DNA from: Robiginitalea marina
GTDB lineage: Bacteria > Bacteroidota > Bacteroidia > Flavobacteriales > Flavobacteriaceae
DNA: 64,000 nt
Direction: 5' to 3'
Assembly (NCBI RefSeq): GCF_024006985.1
Contig: NZ_JAMXIB010000007.1
Span: forward strand, 62,001 to 126,000
Numbering within the stretch: the stretch's first letter is position 1; each line of letters opens with the position of its first letter. Shown here piece after piece: positions 52,912 through 63,745 of this stretch. The translations under genes were made by a program, and so were the position numbers. The notes below the pieces were generated by a model that worked only from the letters and a program-made list of their open reading frames with translations, did no database searches and had not been told where the DNA came from.

Positions 52912-53202
52912 ATGGGTGTGTTGATAAAACCGATCATTACGGAGAAGATGACCTCAGATAGCGAGTTGTTTAACCGCTATGGTTTCCTCGTGGATCCTGC
53001 TGCCAACAAGCTGCAAATCAAGGAAGCCGTGGAGGCGACCTATGGGGTTTCTGTAACCGGCGTGCGCACGATCAACTACGGTCCTTCCCGCAAGACCCGC
53101 TTTACCAAGACCGGGGTTCAGCACGGGAAGTCCGGCGCCTTCAAGAAGGCCATCGTAGATGTGCAGGAGGGTGATGTTATTGATTTTTACAGTAATCTTT
53201 AA
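52912..53202 (+). CDS. rplW: 50S ribosomal protein L23
   Basis: L23, 96 residues, at the tunnel exit; docking site for trigger factor and SRP. It starts MGVLIKPIITEKMT as usual and keeps a YGVSVTGVRTINYGPSRKTR core. Confidence 0.96.
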   Translation: MGVLIKPIITEKMTSDSELFNRYGFLVDPAANKLQIKEAVEATYGVSVTGVRTINYGPSRKTRFTKTGVQHGKSGAFKKAIVDVQEGDVIDFYSNL

Positions 53203-53211
53203 AGACACGGC

Positions 53212-54036
53212 ATGTCAGTCAGAAAGTTAAAACCGATTACTCCCGGGCAGCGTTTCAAAGTGGTGAATGGCTTTGACGCCATCACTACCGCCTCCCCGGA
53301 AAAGAGCCTGCTGGCTCCCCTGAAGAAATCAGGGGGGAGGAACAGCCAGGGAAAAATGACCATGCGCTATAAAGGTGGGGGCCACAAGCGCCGCTACCGG
53401 ATCATTGATTTCAAGCGGGACAAGCAGGATGTATTGGCCGAGGTCATGTCGATTGAATACGATCCGAACCGCACGGCATTTATCGCGCTGGTAGCCTATA
53501 CCGATGGGGAAAAGCGGTACATTATTGCTCCCAACGGACTGCAGGTGGGCCAGAAAATCCAGGCCGGTGCAGGGGCTGCCCCGGAAATCGGGAATGCCCT
53601 GCCGCTGTCGGATATTCCGCTGGGGACGATCATTTCCTGTATCGAGCTGCGGCCCGGGCAGGGAGCCGTTCTGGCGCGCAGTGCCGGGACCTTTGCCCAA
53701 TTGATGGCCCGTGATGGCAAGTACGCCACCATTAAGCTGCCTTCCGGGGAAACCCGGATGATCCTGGTCAAATGCCTGGCTACCGTAGGCGCGGTATCCA
53801 ATTCAGACCACCAGCTCATCGTTTCCGGGAAAGCCGGTCGCAGCCGTTGGCTGGGACGCAGGCCGCGTACCCGTCCGGTAGCCATGAACCCTGTTGATCA
53901 CCCGATGGGTGGTGGGGAAGGCCGTGCTTCCGGAGGTCACCCGAGGTCAAGGAAGGGTATTCCCGCCAAGGGATACCGTACCCGTTCCCGGACCAAGGAC
54001 AGCAACCGATACATTGTAGAACGTAGAAAGAAATAA
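53212..54036 (+). CDS. rplB: 50S ribosomal protein L2
   Basis: L2, 274 residues, binds near the peptidyl transferase centre. The catalytic-loop stretch [17 protein letters not shown] is intact. Followed by rpsS after 12 bases. Confidence 0.98.
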   Translation: MSVRKLKPITPGQRFKVVNGFDAITTASPEKSLLAPLKKSGGRNSQGKMTMRYKGGGHKRRYRIIDFKRDKQDVLAEVMSIEYDPNRTAFIALVAYTDGEKRYIIAPNGLQVGQKIQAGAGAAPEIGNALPLSDIPLGTIISCIELRPGQGAVLARSAGTFAQLMARDGKYATIKLPSGETRMILVKCLATVGAVSNSDHQLIVSGKAGRSRWLGRRPRTRPVAMNPVDHPMGGGEGRASGGHPRSRKGIPAKGYRTRSRTKDSNRYIVERRKK

Positions 54037-54048
54037 AAAGAAAGACAC

Positions 54049-54327
54049 ATGGCACGTTCCCTAAAAAAAGGACCTTACGTTCACTACAGTCTTGACAAAA
54101 AAGTTCAGCAGAACCTGGAGTCCGGAAAGAAAACGGTAATCAAAACCTGGTCCAGGGCCTCTATGATAACCCCTGATTTCGTGGGACAGACCATAGCAGT
54201 GCACAACGGAAAACAGTTTGTGCCGGTTTACGTAACCGAAAACATGGTAGGCCACAAATTGGGAGAATTTTCTCCTACCCGGACCTTCCGGGGGCATGCC
54301 GGGGCCAAAAATAAAGGTAAAAAATAA
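54049..54327 (+). CDS. rpsS: 30S ribosomal protein S19
   Basis: S19, 92 residues, head protein contacting S13. [15 protein letters not shown] and [15 protein letters not shown] are typical. 12 bases after rplB, 5 before rplV. Confidence 0.98.
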   Translation: MARSLKKGPYVHYSLDKKVQQNLESGKKTVIKTWSRASMITPDFVGQTIAVHNGKQFVPVYVTENMVGHKLGEFSPTRTFRGHAGAKNKGKK

Positions 54328-54332
54328 GCGCT

Positions 54333-54746
54333 ATGGGAGTTCGCAAAAAACAGATGGCTGAGAGGCTAAAGGAAGAAAAGAGTCAGTTGGTGTTCGCCAG
54401 GCTGAATGACTGCCCTACCTCCCCCAGGAAAATGAGGCTGGTAGCCGACCTGGTGCGTGGCGAGGAAGTCGAGAAGGCCCTGGCCATCCTGAAGTTCAAT
54501 ACCAAGGAGGCTTCCCGCCGCCTTGAAAAGCTCCTGCTTTCCGCTATTGCCAACTGGCAGGCTAAGAATGAGGACGCCGACGTGGAAGCGGCTGAGCTCT
54601 TTGTAAAGGAGATTCGGGTAGACGGTGGGCGGATGCTCAAGCGCCTGCGACCCGCTCCCCAGGGAAGGGCGCATAGAATCAGGAAACGTTCCAACCATGT
54701 AACCCTGGTTTTGGGATCCAGAAACAACGCAGAAAGTCAGAGCTAA
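54333..54746 (+). CDS. rplV: 50S ribosomal protein L22
   Basis: L22, 137 residues, lines the exit tunnel; macrolide-related loop at [19 protein letters not shown]. An N-terminal extension of about 20 residues before the usual core start ([20 protein letters not shown]) is visible. Confidence 0.96.
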   Translation: MGVRKKQMAERLKEEKSQLVFARLNDCPTSPRKMRLVADLVRGEEVEKALAILKFNTKEASRRLEKLLLSAIANWQAKNEDADVEAAELFVKEIRVDGGRMLKRLRPAPQGRAHRIRKRSNHVTLVLGSRNNAESQS

Positions 54747-54753
54747 AAAGATT

Positions 54754-55473
54754 ATGGGACAAAAAACAAATCCAATAGGGAATCGTCTGGGAATTATCCG
54801 GGGCTGGGAGTCTAACTGGTACGGTGGGGATGATTACGGAGATAAACTCGCCGAGGACGAAAAAATCCGGAAGTACATCCACGCCCGTCTGGCCAAGGCC
54901 AGCGTTTCCAGGGTGATTATCGAGCGGACCCTGAAACTGATTACGGTGACCATCACCACTGCCCGCCCGGGGATCATTATCGGGAAAGGGGGCCAGGAGG
55001 TGGATAAGCTTAAGGAAGAGCTTAAGAAAATCACTGATAAGGAAGTCCAGATCAACATCTTTGAGATCAAGAGGCCGGAATTGGATGCCAACCTGGTAGC
55101 AGCAAGTATCGCCCGCCAGATCGAAAGCCGGATTTCGTACCGCCGCGCCATCAAAATGGCGATTGCAGCGGCCATTAGGATGAATGCCGAAGGGATTAAG
55201 GTGATGATTTCGGGCCGTCTGAACGGGGCCGAAATGGCGCGCTCAGAGAGTTATAAGGAAGGGCGCATCCCGCTGTCCACCTTCAGGGCCGATATTGACT
55301 ATGCCCTTCATGAAGCCCACACCACCTATGGAAGGCTCGGAGTAAAGGTATGGATTATGAAAGGGGAGGTGTACGGAAAAAGGGAACTCTCCCCCCTGGT
55401 CGGAATGGGCAAGGGAAGTACACCCAATACAGGCAGCGCTGATGCTGCCGGAAAGAAACGTCGCAGAAAGTAA
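54754..55473 (+). CDS. rpsC: 30S ribosomal protein S3
   Basis: S3, 239 residues, mRNA entry-tunnel protein with the KH motif [34 protein letters not shown] is the usual start. Ends in a basic tail (AGKKRRRK). Confidence 0.98.
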   Translation: MGQKTNPIGNRLGIIRGWESNWYGGDDYGDKLAEDEKIRKYIHARLAKASVSRVIIERTLKLITVTITTARPGIIIGKGGQEVDKLKEELKKITDKEVQINIFEIKRPELDANLVAASIARQIESRISYRRAIKMAIAAAIRMNAEGIKVMISGRLNGAEMARSESYKEGRIPLSTFRADIDYALHEAHTTYGRLGVKVWIMKGEVYGKRELSPLVGMGKGSTPNTGSADAAGKKRRRK

Positions 55474-55493
55474 AATAAAGAAGCGTACAGAAG

Positions 55494-55916
55494 ATGTTAC
55501 AGCCAAAAAGAACCAAGTTTCGGAAGACCCAGACGGGCCGCATGAAGGGCATCTCCCAGAGGGGGCATCAGCTTTCCAATGGAATGTTCGGGATCAAGTC
55601 GCTTGATTCATGCTTTATTACGGCCCGCCAGATCGAGGCAGCCCGTATTGCAGCGACCCGGTATATGAAACGCCAGGGTCAGCTCTGGATCAAGATTTTC
55701 CCGGATAAGCCCATTACCAAGAAACCCCTGGAGGTGCGGATGGGTAAAGGAAAGGGAGCTCCTGAATACTGGGTGGCTATCGTAAAGCCCGGCCGTGTGA
55801 TGTTTGAGGTGGCCGGAGTGCCCATGGACATCGCCCAGGAAGCCCTTCGCCTGGCAGCCCAGAAATTGCCGGTGAAAACAAAATTTATTGTGGCCAGGGA
55901 TTACGATCCCTCTTAG
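55494..55916 (+). CDS. rplP: 50S ribosomal protein L16
   Basis: L16, 140 residues, near the A-site t[22 protein letters not shown] and [13 protein letters not shown] are characteristic. 20 bases after rpsC. Confidence 0.97.
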   Translation: MLQPKRTKFRKTQTGRMKGISQRGHQLSNGMFGIKSLDSCFITARQIEAARIAATRYMKRQGQLWIKIFPDKPITKKPLEVRMGKGKGAPEYWVAIVKPGRVMFEVAGVPMDIAQEALRLAAQKLPVKTKFIVARDYDPS

Positions 55917-55928
55917 AAATAACGGATC

Positions 55929-56120
55929 ATGAAACAGTCAGAAATCAAAGAAATGGCCACTGAGGAGCTCAAGGAGAAAGTGGTCGCCCTGAAAAAGCAG
56001 TTCGAGGACCTGAAAATGGCCCACGCGGTTACGCCCCTCGAGAACCCGCTCCAGCTTCGCAAGGCGAGAAGGACAGTAGCAAGGCTGGCAACGGAAATAA
56101 CAAAAAGGGAAAACCAATAA
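55929..56120 (+). CDS. rpmC: 50S ribosomal protein L29
   Basis: L29, 63 residues, two-helix protein at the tunnel exit with the [15 protein letters not shown] helix near the end. Confidence 0.95.
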   Translation: MKQSEIKEMATEELKEKVVALKKQFEDLKMAHAVTPLENPLQLRKARRTVARLATEITKRENQ

Positions 56121-56133
56121 TTGGTGTTGCTTT

Positions 56134-56391
56134 ATGGAAAATAGGAATTTAAGAAAGGAACGGATTGGCGTGGTGACCAGTAACAAGATGGAGAAATCCA
56201 TTGTGGTTTCTGAGGTCATGCGGGTAAAGCACCCTATGTACGGAAAGTTCGTACTGAAGACCAAAAAGTATGTTGCTCACGACGAGACCAATGATTGCAA
56301 TATCGGGGATACCGTGCGCATCATGGAAACGCGCCCGTTGAGCAAGACCAAGTGTTGGAGGTTGGTAGAAATCCTTGAAAGAGCCAAATAA
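56134..56391 (+). CDS. rpsQ: 30S ribosomal protein S17
   Basis: S17, 85 residues, OB-fold primary 16S binder. [15 protein letters not shown] and [20 protein letters not shown] are typical. Two bases before rplN. Confidence 0.97.
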   Translation: MENRNLRKERIGVVTSNKMEKSIVVSEVMRVKHPMYGKFVLKTKKYVAHDETNDCNIGDTVRIMETRPLSKTKCWRLVEILERAK

Positions 56392-56393
56392 TC

Positions 56394-56762
56394 ATGGTAC
56401 AGCAAGAATCGAGACTCAAAGTAGCAGATAACACCGGGGCAAAGGAAGTTTTGACCATACGTGTGTTGGGGGGAACCAAAAGGCGTTATGCCTCCCTGGG
56501 CGACAAGATCGTGGTGAGCGTCAAAGAGGCCACCCCGAACGGTACCATTAAAAAGGGCGCCGTATCCACAGCCGTGGTGGTGCGCACCAAAAAGGAAGTC
56601 CGCCGCCCGGATGGTTCATACATCCGGTTTGACGACAATGCCTGTGTATTGTTGAACCCGCAGGGAGAAATGCGCGGCACCCGGGTGTTCGGCCCTGTGG
56701 CCCGCGAACTCCGGGAAAAGCAATTCATGAAAATCGTTTCCTTGGCTCCCGAGGTACTTTAA
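56394..56762 (+). CDS. rplN: 50S ribosomal protein L14
   Basis: L14, 122 residues, at the subunit interface. [18 protein letters not shown] and the [15 protein letters not shown] end region identify it. Confidence 0.98.
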   Translation: MVQQESRLKVADNTGAKEVLTIRVLGGTKRRYASLGDKIVVSVKEATPNGTIKKGAVSTAVVVRTKKEVRRPDGSYIRFDDNACVLLNPQGEMRGTRVFGPVARELREKQFMKIVSLAPEVL

Positions 56763-56774
56763 AGATTTAGAGAG

Positions 56775-57086
56775 ATGAAGATAAGGATCAAATCAGGAGA
56801 TACTGTTCGGGTTACCGCCGGAGACCATAAAGGAAGCGAAGGCAAAGTGGTCCGGATCCTCCGGGACAAGAACAAGGCTATTGTGGAAGGGGTCAACGTG
56901 GTATCCAAGCACGAGAAGCCAAGCGCCCAGAACCCCCAGGGGGGGATTGTGAAGAAGGAAGCCCCTATCCATGTTTCCAACCTGTCGCTGATCGACCCGA
57001 AATCCGGTGAGGTTACCCGGGTGGGGTATGAGGTCAGGGACGGCAAGAAAGTAAGGGTTTCTAAAAAATCCAATGAAGTAATTTAG
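56775..57086 (+). CDS. rplX: 50S ribosomal protein L24
   Basis: L24, 103 residues, assembly-initiator KOW protein: [22 protein letters not shown] is the KOW motif, followed by [19 protein letters not shown]. Confidence 0.97.
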   Translation: MKIRIKSGDTVRVTAGDHKGSEGKVVRILRDKNKAIVEGVNVVSKHEKPSAQNPQGGIVKKEAPIHVSNLSLIDPKSGEVTRVGYEVRDGKKVRVSKKSNEVI

Positions 57087-57088
57087 TT

Positions 57089-57640
57089 ATGGCCTACGTA
57101 CCGAGATTAAAAAAGGAATACCACGAGCGCGTTATCGACGCGCTGCGGGAGGAGTTTGGCTACAAAAATATCATGCAGGTGCCCAGGCTCCAGAAAATCG
57201 TCGTCAGCCGCGGCGTAGGGGCTGCGGTGGCTGATAAGAAGCTCATCGACCACGCTGTGGACGAACTCACCATGATCACCGGACAGAAGGCGGTGTCTAC
57301 CATTTCCAAAAAGGACGTGGCGGCCTTTAAGCTCCGCAAGGGGATGCCCATCGGTGCCAAGGTGACCCTCAGGGGAGAGCGGATGTACGAATTCATGGAT
57401 CGCCTGGTTACCAGTGCGCTTCCCAGGGTTCGCGATTTCCAGGGCATAAAGGCCAGCGGTTTTGATGGCAGGGGGAACTACAACCTCGGGGTTACCGAGC
57501 AGATTATCTTCCCCGAGATCAATATTGACAAGATCAACCGGATCAACGGGATGGACATCACCTTCGTGACCTCTGCAACGACCGATACAGAGGCAAAATC
57601 ACTGTTAAGCGAAATGGGGTTACCCTTTAAAAAGAAGTAG
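57089..57640 (+). CDS. rplE: 50S ribosomal protein L5
   Basis: L5, 183 residues, binds 5S r[19 protein letters not shown] and [17 protein letters not shown] are family hallmarks. Two bases after rplX, one before rpsN. Confidence 0.98.
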   Translation: MAYVPRLKKEYHERVIDALREEFGYKNIMQVPRLQKIVVSRGVGAAVADKKLIDHAVDELTMITGQKAVSTISKKDVAAFKLRKGMPIGAKVTLRGERMYEFMDRLVTSALPRVRDFQGIKASGFDGRGNYNLGVTEQIIFPEINIDKINRINGMDITFVTSATTDTEAKSLLSEMGLPFKKK

Positions 57641-57641
57641 T

Positions 57642-57911
57642 ATGGCTAAAGAATCAATGAAGGCCCGTGAACGCAAAAGGGCAAAACTGGTAGCAAAATA
57701 CGCAGCGAAGCGCAAGGCCCTGAAAGAGGCCGGCGACTATGAAGCATTGCAAAAGCTGCCCAAGAATGCTTCCCCGGTTCGCGTTCACAACCGTTGCAAG
57801 CTTACCGGACGGCCCAAAGGATACATGCGTACCTTCGGAATTTCAAGGGTAATGTTCCGCGAGATGGCCAATCAGGGACTGATTCCCGGAGTGAAAAAAG
57901 CAAGTTGGTAA
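57642..57911 (+). CDS. rpsN: 30S ribosomal protein S14, zinc-free form
   Basis: S14, 89 residues, the longer C-minus form: only one Cys (in [17 protein letters not shown]), so it cannot bind zinc with the CxxC-x(n)-CxxC site. Located in the spc block where S14 is expected. Confidence 0.97.
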   Translation: MAKESMKARERKRAKLVAKYAAKRKALKEAGDYEALQKLPKNASPVRVHNRCKLTGRPKGYMRTFGISRVMFREMANQGLIPGVKKASW

Positions 57912-57932
57912 CCTCTTAAATTACAGGAAAAG

Positions 57933-58331
57933 ATGTTTACAGATCCGATCGCAGATTATTTGACCCGCATCCGCAATGCAAGCCGGGCGGGGCACCGGGT
58001 GGTGGAAATTCCTGCTTCCAAACTGAAGAAGGAGATTACCAAAATCCTGTTTGACCAGGGATATATCCTTAGCTACAAGTTTGAGGAAAACGACGCCCAG
58101 GGATCTATCAAGATCGCCCTGAAGTATGACAAGGTTACCAAGGAACCGGTAATCCGTCAGATTCAGCGCATGAGTACCCCCGGACTTCGTAAATATGCAG
58201 GCTCCCAGGACCTGCCCCGGGTGCTTAACGGGCTTGGAATTGCCATCGTCTCCACCTCCCACGGGGTGATGACCAGCAAACAGGCCAGGAAGGAAAATGT
58301 GGGTGGAGAGGTTCTCTGCTACGTGTATTAA
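57933..58331 (+). CDS. rpsH: 30S ribosomal protein S8
   Basis: S8, 132 residues, central-domain assembly protein; in E. coli the repressor of the spc operon. DPIADYLTRIRNASRAGH and the STSHGVMTSKQARKENVGGE end are typical. Confidence 0.98.
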   Translation: MFTDPIADYLTRIRNASRAGHRVVEIPASKLKKEITKILFDQGYILSYKFEENDAQGSIKIALKYDKVTKEPVIRQIQRMSTPGLRKYAGSQDLPRVLNGLGIAIVSTSHGVMTSKQARKENVGGEVLCYVY

Positions 58332-58354
58332 TGCAAGTATAAAGAATCAGCAGC

Positions 58355-58897
58355 ATGTCTAGAATAGGTAAAAATCCGGTCGCCATCCCTGAGGGAGTAA
58401 CGGTAACCGTTGCCGACAACATGATCACGGTAAAGGGAAAGCTCGGGGAACTCCAGCAGGAATTTTCCGATGTGGATGTTACCGTAGCCGATGGGGAAGT
58501 AACAGTGAACCGCCATACTGAAAGCAAGGAACACAAGGCCAAGCATGGCCTTTACCGCTCCCTGGTCTCCAACATGATCAAGGGGGTCACGGTAGGGTGG
58601 ACCAAGGAACTGGAACTGGTAGGGGTCGGATACCGGGCCAGCAACCAGGGGCAGAAGCTGGATCTCGCCCTGGGGATGTCGCACAATATCGTCCTGGAAA
58701 TCGCCCCGGAGGTAAAAGTGGAAACTACGGCCGAAAAGGGAAAGAACCCGACTATAAAACTGACTTCCCACGACAAACAGCTGGTGGGACAGGTGGCTGC
58801 CAAAATTCGCTCTTTCCGCAAGCCTGAGCCTTACAAAGGGAAAGGGATCAAGTTCCGCGGCGAACTTATACGCAGAAAAGCAGGTAAATCAGCTTAA
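58355..58897 (+). CDS. rplF: 50S ribosomal protein L6
   Basis: L6, 180 residues, near the factor-binding site. MSRIGKNPVAIPEGVTVTV start and EPYKGKGIKFRGE end identify it. 23 bases after rpsH. Confidence 0.98.
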   Translation: MSRIGKNPVAIPEGVTVTVADNMITVKGKLGELQQEFSDVDVTVADGEVTVNRHTESKEHKAKHGLYRSLVSNMIKGVTVGWTKELELVGVGYRASNQGQKLDLALGMSHNIVLEIAPEVKVETTAEKGKNPTIKLTSHDKQLVGQVAAKIRSFRKPEPYKGKGIKFRGELIRRKAGKSA

Positions 58898-58909
58898 TTA
58901 TTAGGTATT

Positions 58910-59266
58910 ATGGGACTATCGAAGTCTGAAAAGAGAAACAAGATCAGAAGACGCATCCGCAAGGTTTCCTTCGGAACCCCGGAAAGGCCCCGCCTGTCGG
59001 TTTTCCGCAGCAATAAGGAAATCTATGCCCAGATCATAGATGATACCACCGGAAAAACACTGGTGGCAGCCTCTTCCCGTGACAAGGACCTGAGTGCGTC
59101 CAAGGGGACCAAATCGGAAATCGCTTCTGAGGTGGGCAAGGTGCTGGCCAAAAAGGCCCAGTCGGCCGGTGTGGAGGCGGTAGCCTTCGACCGTGGCGGC
59201 TATCAGTACCACGGCAGGGTTAAATCCCTGGCTGACGGAGCAAGAGAAGGCGGACTAAAATTTTAA
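58910..59266 (+). CDS. rplR: 50S ribosomal protein L18
   Basis: L18, 118 residues, binds 5S r[23 protein letters not shown] and [20 protein letters not shown] are characteristic. Confidence 0.98.
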   Translation: MGLSKSEKRNKIRRRIRKVSFGTPERPRLSVFRSNKEIYAQIIDDTTGKTLVAASSRDKDLSASKGTKSEIASEVGKVLAKKAQSAGVEAVAFDRGGYQYHGRVKSLADGAREGGLKF

Positions 59267-59274
59267 AACGAGTT

Positions 59275-59799
59275 ATGTACGGGAAATATAAGAATGTGGA
59301 GACTGTAAAACCGGGAGGTCTGGAACTGAAAGACCGACTGGTAGCTGTTCAACGGGTTACCAAGGTGACCAAGGGAGGCCGCGCTTTCGGGTTCTCCGCC
59401 ATTGTGGTGGTTGGGGACGAAAACGGGGTCGTGGGCCACGGGCTTGGGAAATCCAAGGAAGTAGCCACTGCCATTGCAAAGGCCGTTGAGGACGCCAAGA
59501 AGAACCTGGTGCGCATCCCCTTGAATCACGGGACGCTGCCCCACGAGCAGAAGGGCAAGTACGGAGGTGCACGGGTATACGTGCAACCCGCCTCGCACGG
59601 TACCGGGGTGATCGCCGGGGGAGCCGTCCGCGCCGTCCTCGAAGCTGTGGGCGTACAGGATGTACTGTCCAAGTCGCAGGGGTCTTCCAACCCGCACAAC
59701 GTGGTGAAGGCTACCTTCGACGCCCTGTTGCAGTTGAGGGATGCCAATACAGTCGCCAGGCAACGGGGTATTTCCCTGGAAAAGGTTTACAACGGATAA
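59275..59799 (+). CDS. rpsE: 30S ribosomal protein S5
   Basis: S5, 174 residues, decoding-fidelity protein with the dsRBD-like stretch [20 protein letters not shown] and the [19 protein letters not shown] helix. Confidence 0.98.
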   Translation: MYGKYKNVETVKPGGLELKDRLVAVQRVTKVTKGGRAFGFSAIVVVGDENGVVGHGLGKSKEVATAIAKAVEDAKKNLVRIPLNHGTLPHEQKGKYGGARVYVQPASHGTGVIAGGAVRAVLEAVGVQDVLSKSQGSSNPHNVVKATFDALLQLRDANTVARQRGISLEKVYNG

Positions 59800-59811
59800 G
59801 GATACAGGACC

Positions 59812-59991
59812 ATGGCAAAAATTCGAGTTAAGCAAGTCAAGAGCAGCATCAAGCGCCCGAAGAATCAGAAATTGACCCTCGAGGCACTTGGGTTGCGCGG
59901 AATAGGACAGGAAGTGGAACACGAGACCACCCCCAGTATCCTTGGAATGATCAACAAAGTACAACACCTGGTTTCTACGGAAGAAGCTTAA
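59812..59991 (+). CDS. rpmD: 50S ribosomal protein L30
   Basis: L30, 59 residues, below usual ORF cut-offs. Reads MAKIRVKQVKSSIKRPKNQK, then LTLEALGLRGIGQEVEH, the conserved ferredoxin-like core. Correctly placed between rpsE and rplO with 12-base gaps on both sides. Confidence 0.97.
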   Translation: MAKIRVKQVKSSIKRPKNQKLTLEALGLRGIGQEVEHETTPSILGMINKVQHLVSTEEA

Positions 59992-60003
59992 AATAAAGGC
60001 AGT

Positions 60004-60456
60004 ATGGATTTATCGAATTTAAAACCGGCAAAAGGTTCCGTTCACAAAAGCGGCAAGACCGTTGGGCGCGGGCAGGGCTCCGGAAAAGGAGGTACTGCCA
60101 CCCGTGGGCACAAGGGTGCCAAGTCCCGCTCCGGGTATTCCAAGAAAATTGGCTTCGAGGGAGGGCAGATGCCCCTTCAGCGCCGGGTGCCCAAGTTTGG
60201 GTTCAATAACATCAACCGGAAGGAATATCGCGGGATCAACCTCGACACCCTTCAGGAACTGGTAGACAATGGGGCAGTTAAGCAGGAGCTCAACCACGAT
60301 CAAATGGTGGAACTGCGCCTGGCACACAAGAATGACCTGGTTAAAATCATGGGAAGGGGTGAGCTGAAAGCGCCCCTGAAAGTAACCGCACACAAATTTA
60401 CGGCCACCGCCAAGGCTGCCATCGAGGCTGCCGGAGGTGAGGCCATCGCTTTATAA
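60004..60456 (+). CDS. rplO: 50S ribosomal protein L15
   Basis: L15, 150 residues. The glycine-rich start KTVGRGQGSGKGGTATRGHKG and KIGFEGGQMPLQRRVPKFGF are hallmarks. Twelve bases before secY. Confidence 0.98.
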   Translation: MDLSNLKPAKGSVHKSGKTVGRGQGSGKGGTATRGHKGAKSRSGYSKKIGFEGGQMPLQRRVPKFGFNNINRKEYRGINLDTLQELVDNGAVKQELNHDQMVELRLAHKNDLVKIMGRGELKAPLKVTAHKFTATAKAAIEAAGGEAIAL

Positions 60457-60467
60457 GCCCAGGCTTT

Positions 60468-61808
60468 ATGAAGAAATTTTTTGAGATCATATCCAATATC
60501 TGGAAGATTGAAGAGCTGAAAACCCGGATCATCGTGACCCTGGGACTGCTGCTGGTGTACCGGTTTGGGGCACAGGTGGTGCTTCCCGGGATCGATACCA
60601 CCCAGCTCGCCCAACTCTCTTCCAATACGGAACAGGGAATCCTTGGGATCCTCAATGCGTTTACCGGGGGGGCTTTTGCCAATGCCTCGGTTTTTGCCCT
60701 GGGGATTATGCCCTATATCTCGGCATCCATCGTGGTGCAGCTTATGGGGATTGCCATTCCGTACCTTCAAAAGCTTGACAAAGAAGGGGAAAGCGGACGC
60801 AAGACCAAGACTCAGATCACCCGCTGGCTCACCATTGCCATCTGTATTGTGCAGGCGCCGGCGTACCTGTACAGCCTGGGGGCCCTAGGGGTACCCGACA
60901 GCGCGTTCCTGCTGGGCAAGGGCCTGAATTTTGTGATCCCTTCCGTAATCATATTGGTCACCGGGTGTGTGTTCGCCATGTGGCTCGGGGAGCGGATCAC
61001 CGACAAGGGTATCGGAAACGGGATCTCCCTGCTTATTATGATCGGGATCATCGCCACCCTCCCGCAGGCTTTCGTTCAGGAAGCAGCTTCCCGCCTGAAT
61101 GGGAACGGCGGTCCGATGCTGATCCTGGTGGAACTGATCCTCTGGTTTGTGGTGATCCTGGCCAGTGTGTTGCTGGTTATGGCCACCCGCAGGGTTCCGG
61201 TGCAATACGCCCGTCGTACGGCCTCCGGGGGATATGAAAAAAATATCATGGGGTCGCGTCAGTACATTCCCCTGAAGCTGAATGCTTCCGGGGTGATGCC
61301 CATCATTTTTGCCCAGGCGATCATGTTTGCCCCGGGCTTGTTGGGAAGGACCTTCAACAGCACGGCCGTCGGACAGTGGATGGAGGTGCAGTTCCAGGAT
61401 ATTTTCGGCCTGGCGTACAACATTTTGTTCGCGTTGCTGATCATCATCTTTACCTATTTCTATACGGCCATAACCGTGCCCACCAACAAGATGGCCGATG
61501 ACCTGAAACGCAGCGGTGGGTTTATCCCGGGGATAAGGCCCGGAAAGGAGACCGGGGAATTCCTGGATCGGGTTATGTCGCATATCACGCTGCCGGGTTC
61601 TGTTTTCCTGGCGATCCTGGCGGTTTTTCCCGCCATTGTGGTCAAATTGATCAACATTCAGCCGAACTGGGCCCTGTTTTACGGGGGTACCTCCCTGCTG
61701 ATCATGGTGGGGGTGGCCATAGACACGGTGCAACAGGTGAATGCCTACCTGTTGAATCGCCACTATGACGGGTTGATGAAAACGGGTAAAAACAGAAAAG
61801 TAGCATAA
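60468..61808 (+). CDS. secY: Protein translocase subunit SecY
   Basis: Channel subunit of the Sec translocon in the inner membrane, 446 residues with ten hydrophobic segments. [18 protein letters not shown] (plug-TM2 region) and the cytoplasmic loop [20 protein letters not shown] are conserved. Neither adk nor map follows, unlike the spc operon of many bacteria; infA starts 4 bases later. Confidence 0.98.
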   Translation: MKKFFEIISNIWKIEELKTRIIVTLGLLLVYRFGAQVVLPGIDTTQLAQLSSNTEQGILGILNAFTGGAFANASVFALGIMPYISASIVVQLMGIAIPYLQKLDKEGESGRKTKTQITRWLTIAICIVQAPAYLYSLGALGVPDSAFLLGKGLNFVIPSVIILVTGCVFAMWLGERITDKGIGNGISLLIMIGIIATLPQAFVQEAASRLNGNGGPMLILVELILWFVVILASVLLVMATRRVPVQYARRTASGGYEKNIMGSRQYIPLKLNASGVMPIIFAQAIMFAPGLLGRTFNSTAVGQWMEVQFQDIFGLAYNILFALLIIIFTYFYTAITVPTNKMADDLKRSGGFIPGIRPGKETGEFLDRVMSHITLPGSVFLAILAVFPAIVVKLINIQPNWALFYGGTSLLIMVGVAIDTVQQVNAYLLNRHYDGLMKTGKNRKVA

Positions 61809-61812
61809 TCAT

Positions 61813-62028
61813 ATGGCCAAGCAAGCTGCTATAGAACAAGACGGGACCATCATTGAGGCGCTATCCAATGCGATGTTCCGCGTAGAGCTGGAAAACGGGC
61901 ACGTGGTGACCGCGCACATCTCCGGAAAGATGCGCATGCACTACATCAAATTGCTGCCCGGAGACAAGGTGAAGCTTGAAATGAGCCCATACGACTTATC
62001 CAAGGCGAGAATAACTTACAGATACTAA
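61813..62028 (+). CDS. infA: Translation initiation factor IF-1
   Basis: IF-1, 71 residues, OB-fold factor in the A site. [20 protein letters not shown] and [19 protein letters not shown] match the family. Confidence 0.98.
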   Translation: MAKQAAIEQDGTIIEALSNAMFRVELENGHVVTAHISGKMRMHYIKLLPGDKVKLEMSPYDLSKARITYRY

Positions 62029-62041
62029 GAAACCGGAACCG

Positions 62042-62158
62042 ATGAAAGTAAGAGCTTCCATAAAGAAAAGAAGTGCCGATTGCAAAATTGTACGCCGCAA
62101 GGGAAGGCTGTACGTGATCAACAAAAAGAATCCTAGATATAAACAAAGACAGGGGTAG
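62042..62158 (+). CDS. rpmJ: 50S ribosomal protein L36, zinc-free form
   Basis: L36, 38 residues, too short for most ORF cut-offs: [20 protein letters not shown] and a NPRYKQRQG end. Only one of the four zinc ligands remains (Cys14), so it is the C-minus form. Three bases before rpsM. Confidence 0.97.
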   Translation: MKVRASIKKRSADCKIVRRKGRLYVINKKNPRYKQRQG

Positions 62159-62160
62159 TT

Positions 62161-62535
62161 ATGGCAAGAATTGCAGGTGTTGACATACCAAAACAGAAAA
62201 GAGGCGTCATAGCCCTTACCTATATTTTCGGTATCGGAAAGAGCCGGGCCCAGGAAATCCTGGACAAGGCCGGGGTAAACCAGGACGCCAAGGTTTCCGA
62301 CTGGACCGATGATGAAATCGGGCGTATCCGCGAGGTGGTTTCCGGGTATACGATCGAAGGGGAGCTCAGGTCAGAGACCCAACTGAACATCAAGCGGCTG
62401 ATGGACATCGGCTGTTACCGCGGGATCCGCCACCGTATCGGGCTTCCGCTTCGGGGCCAGCGTACCAAGAATAATTCCAGGACCCGTAAAGGAAAGCGTA
62501 AGACGGTAGCAAACAAGAAGAAAGCCACCAAGTAA
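62161..62535 (+). CDS. rpsM: 30S ribosomal protein S13
   Basis: S13, 124 residues. [20 protein letters not shown] and [19 protein letters not shown] are characteristic. Followed by an unusually long 93-base gap. Confidence 0.98.
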   Translation: MARIAGVDIPKQKRGVIALTYIFGIGKSRAQEILDKAGVNQDAKVSDWTDDEIGRIREVVSGYTIEGELRSETQLNIKRLMDIGCYRGIRHRIGLPLRGQRTKNNSRTRKGKRKTVANKKKATK

Positions 62536-62628
62536 TAATAGCACAGGGCAGTGCGGGGGCATAGGCTTGCCGGAAACGGAAACCCGGGCCTTCCTTCCCC
62601 ACGGACCCTCACGGATAGTTAGAGAAAT
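62536..62628 (+). other. 93-base spacer, rpsM-rpsK
   Basis: Longer than most gaps in this cluster (1-25 bases). GC-rich; no terminator, -7 box or ORF was recognised. Could hold an RNA structure. Confidence 0.4.
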
Positions 62629-63030
62629 ATGGCAAAAACAGGTTCAAAAGCAGCAAAGACCACCAAAAAGCGGAAAGTCGCGGTGGAATCTACGGGGGAG
62701 GCCCATATCACGGCTTCTTTCAACAACATCATCATCTCCCTGACCAATAAGAAGGGCGATGTGATTTCCTGGGCTTCAGCCGGGAAAATGGGATTCCGCG
62801 GTTCCAAGAAGAACACCCCCTATGCGGCCCAGGTGGCGGCGGAGGAATGTTCCAAGACCGCCCACGAAGCCGGACTCCGCAAGGTAAAGGTATATGTGAA
62901 GGGCCCCGGGAACGGAAGGGAATCCGCTATCCGGACCATCCATAATGCCGGGATCGAGGTAACGGAGATCATCGACGTGACCCCGCTGCCGCACAACGGT
63001 TGCCGCCCGCCCAAAAGGCGTCGCGTCTGA
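62629..63030 (+). CDS. rpsK: 30S ribosomal protein S11
   Basis: S11, 133 residues, platform protein. [20 protein letters not shown] and [18 protein letters not shown] identify it. Confidence 0.98.
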   Translation: MAKTGSKAAKTTKKRKVAVESTGEAHITASFNNIIISLTNKKGDVISWASAGKMGFRGSKKNTPYAAQVAAEECSKTAHEAGLRKVKVYVKGPGNGRESAIRTIHNAGIEVTEIIDVTPLPHNGCRPPKRRRV

Positions 63031-63121
63031 CGATTGTTCAATTATTTTTTCACTGGGGGCGTAGTTACGGTTATCGAAGGATTCGCCTTAATTCATACCC
63101 ACGCCTTCAAAACTTTAGAAA
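63031..63121 (+). other. 91-base spacer, rpsK-rpsD
   Basis: Second long spacer in the alpha block; no terminator or strong promoter seen. In E. coli the alpha operon is repressed by S4, encoded by the next gene, at a site before rpsM rather than here. Confidence 0.4.
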
Positions 63122-63727
63122 ATGGCAAGATATACAGGACCAAAAACAAAAATAGCCCGGAAATTCGGAGAGGCTATCTTCGGGGATGACAAATCCTTCG
63201 AGAAAAAGAACTATCCCCCCGGGATGCACGGAAACACCCGTCGCCGCGGGAAGAAATCGGAATACGCCGTACAGCTGGAAGAGAAGCAGAAGGCGAAATA
63301 CACTTACGGGATCCTCGAGCGCCAGTTCCGCAACCTTTTTGAAAGGGCGAACCGGAGCAAAGGCGTAACCGGGGAGGTATTGCTGCAGCTTTGCGAGTCC
63401 CGTCTCGACAACGTGGTGTACCGCATGGGGGTTGCCCCCTCTCGCCGCGCTGCCCGTCAACTGGTGAGCCATCGGCACATTACCGTGAATGGCGAACTGG
63501 TCAACATCCCGTCTTACTCCCTAAAAGCAGGCGATGTGGTCGGTGTCCGCGAAAAATCCAAGTCCCTGCAGAGTATTGAGGACTCCCTCGCTTCCAACAG
63601 CGCGGTATACGAGTGGATCAGCTGGAATTCCGACAAAAAGGAAGGGACCTTCGTGGCCATTCCCGAGCGGATCCAGATTCCTGAGAACATCAAGGAGCAA
63701 CTGATAGTCGAGTTATACTCTAAATAA
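63122..63727 (+). CDS. rpsD: 30S ribosomal protein S4, zinc-free form
   Basis: S4, 201 residues, primary 16S binder. N-terminal region lacks the CxxC pair of zinc forms (one Cys only, in [16 protein letters not shown]); S4 domain [21 protein letters not shown] intact. Also a regulator of the alpha operon in other bacteria. Confidence 0.98.
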   Translation: MARYTGPKTKIARKFGEAIFGDDKSFEKKNYPPGMHGNTRRRGKKSEYAVQLEEKQKAKYTYGILERQFRNLFERANRSKGVTGEVLLQLCESRLDNVVYRMGVAPSRRAARQLVSHRHITVNGELVNIPSYSLKAGDVVGVREKSKSLQSIEDSLASNSAVYEWISWNSDKKEGTFVAIPERIQIPENIKEQLIVELYSK

Positions 63728-63745
63728 TACAACACAGATCCGATT

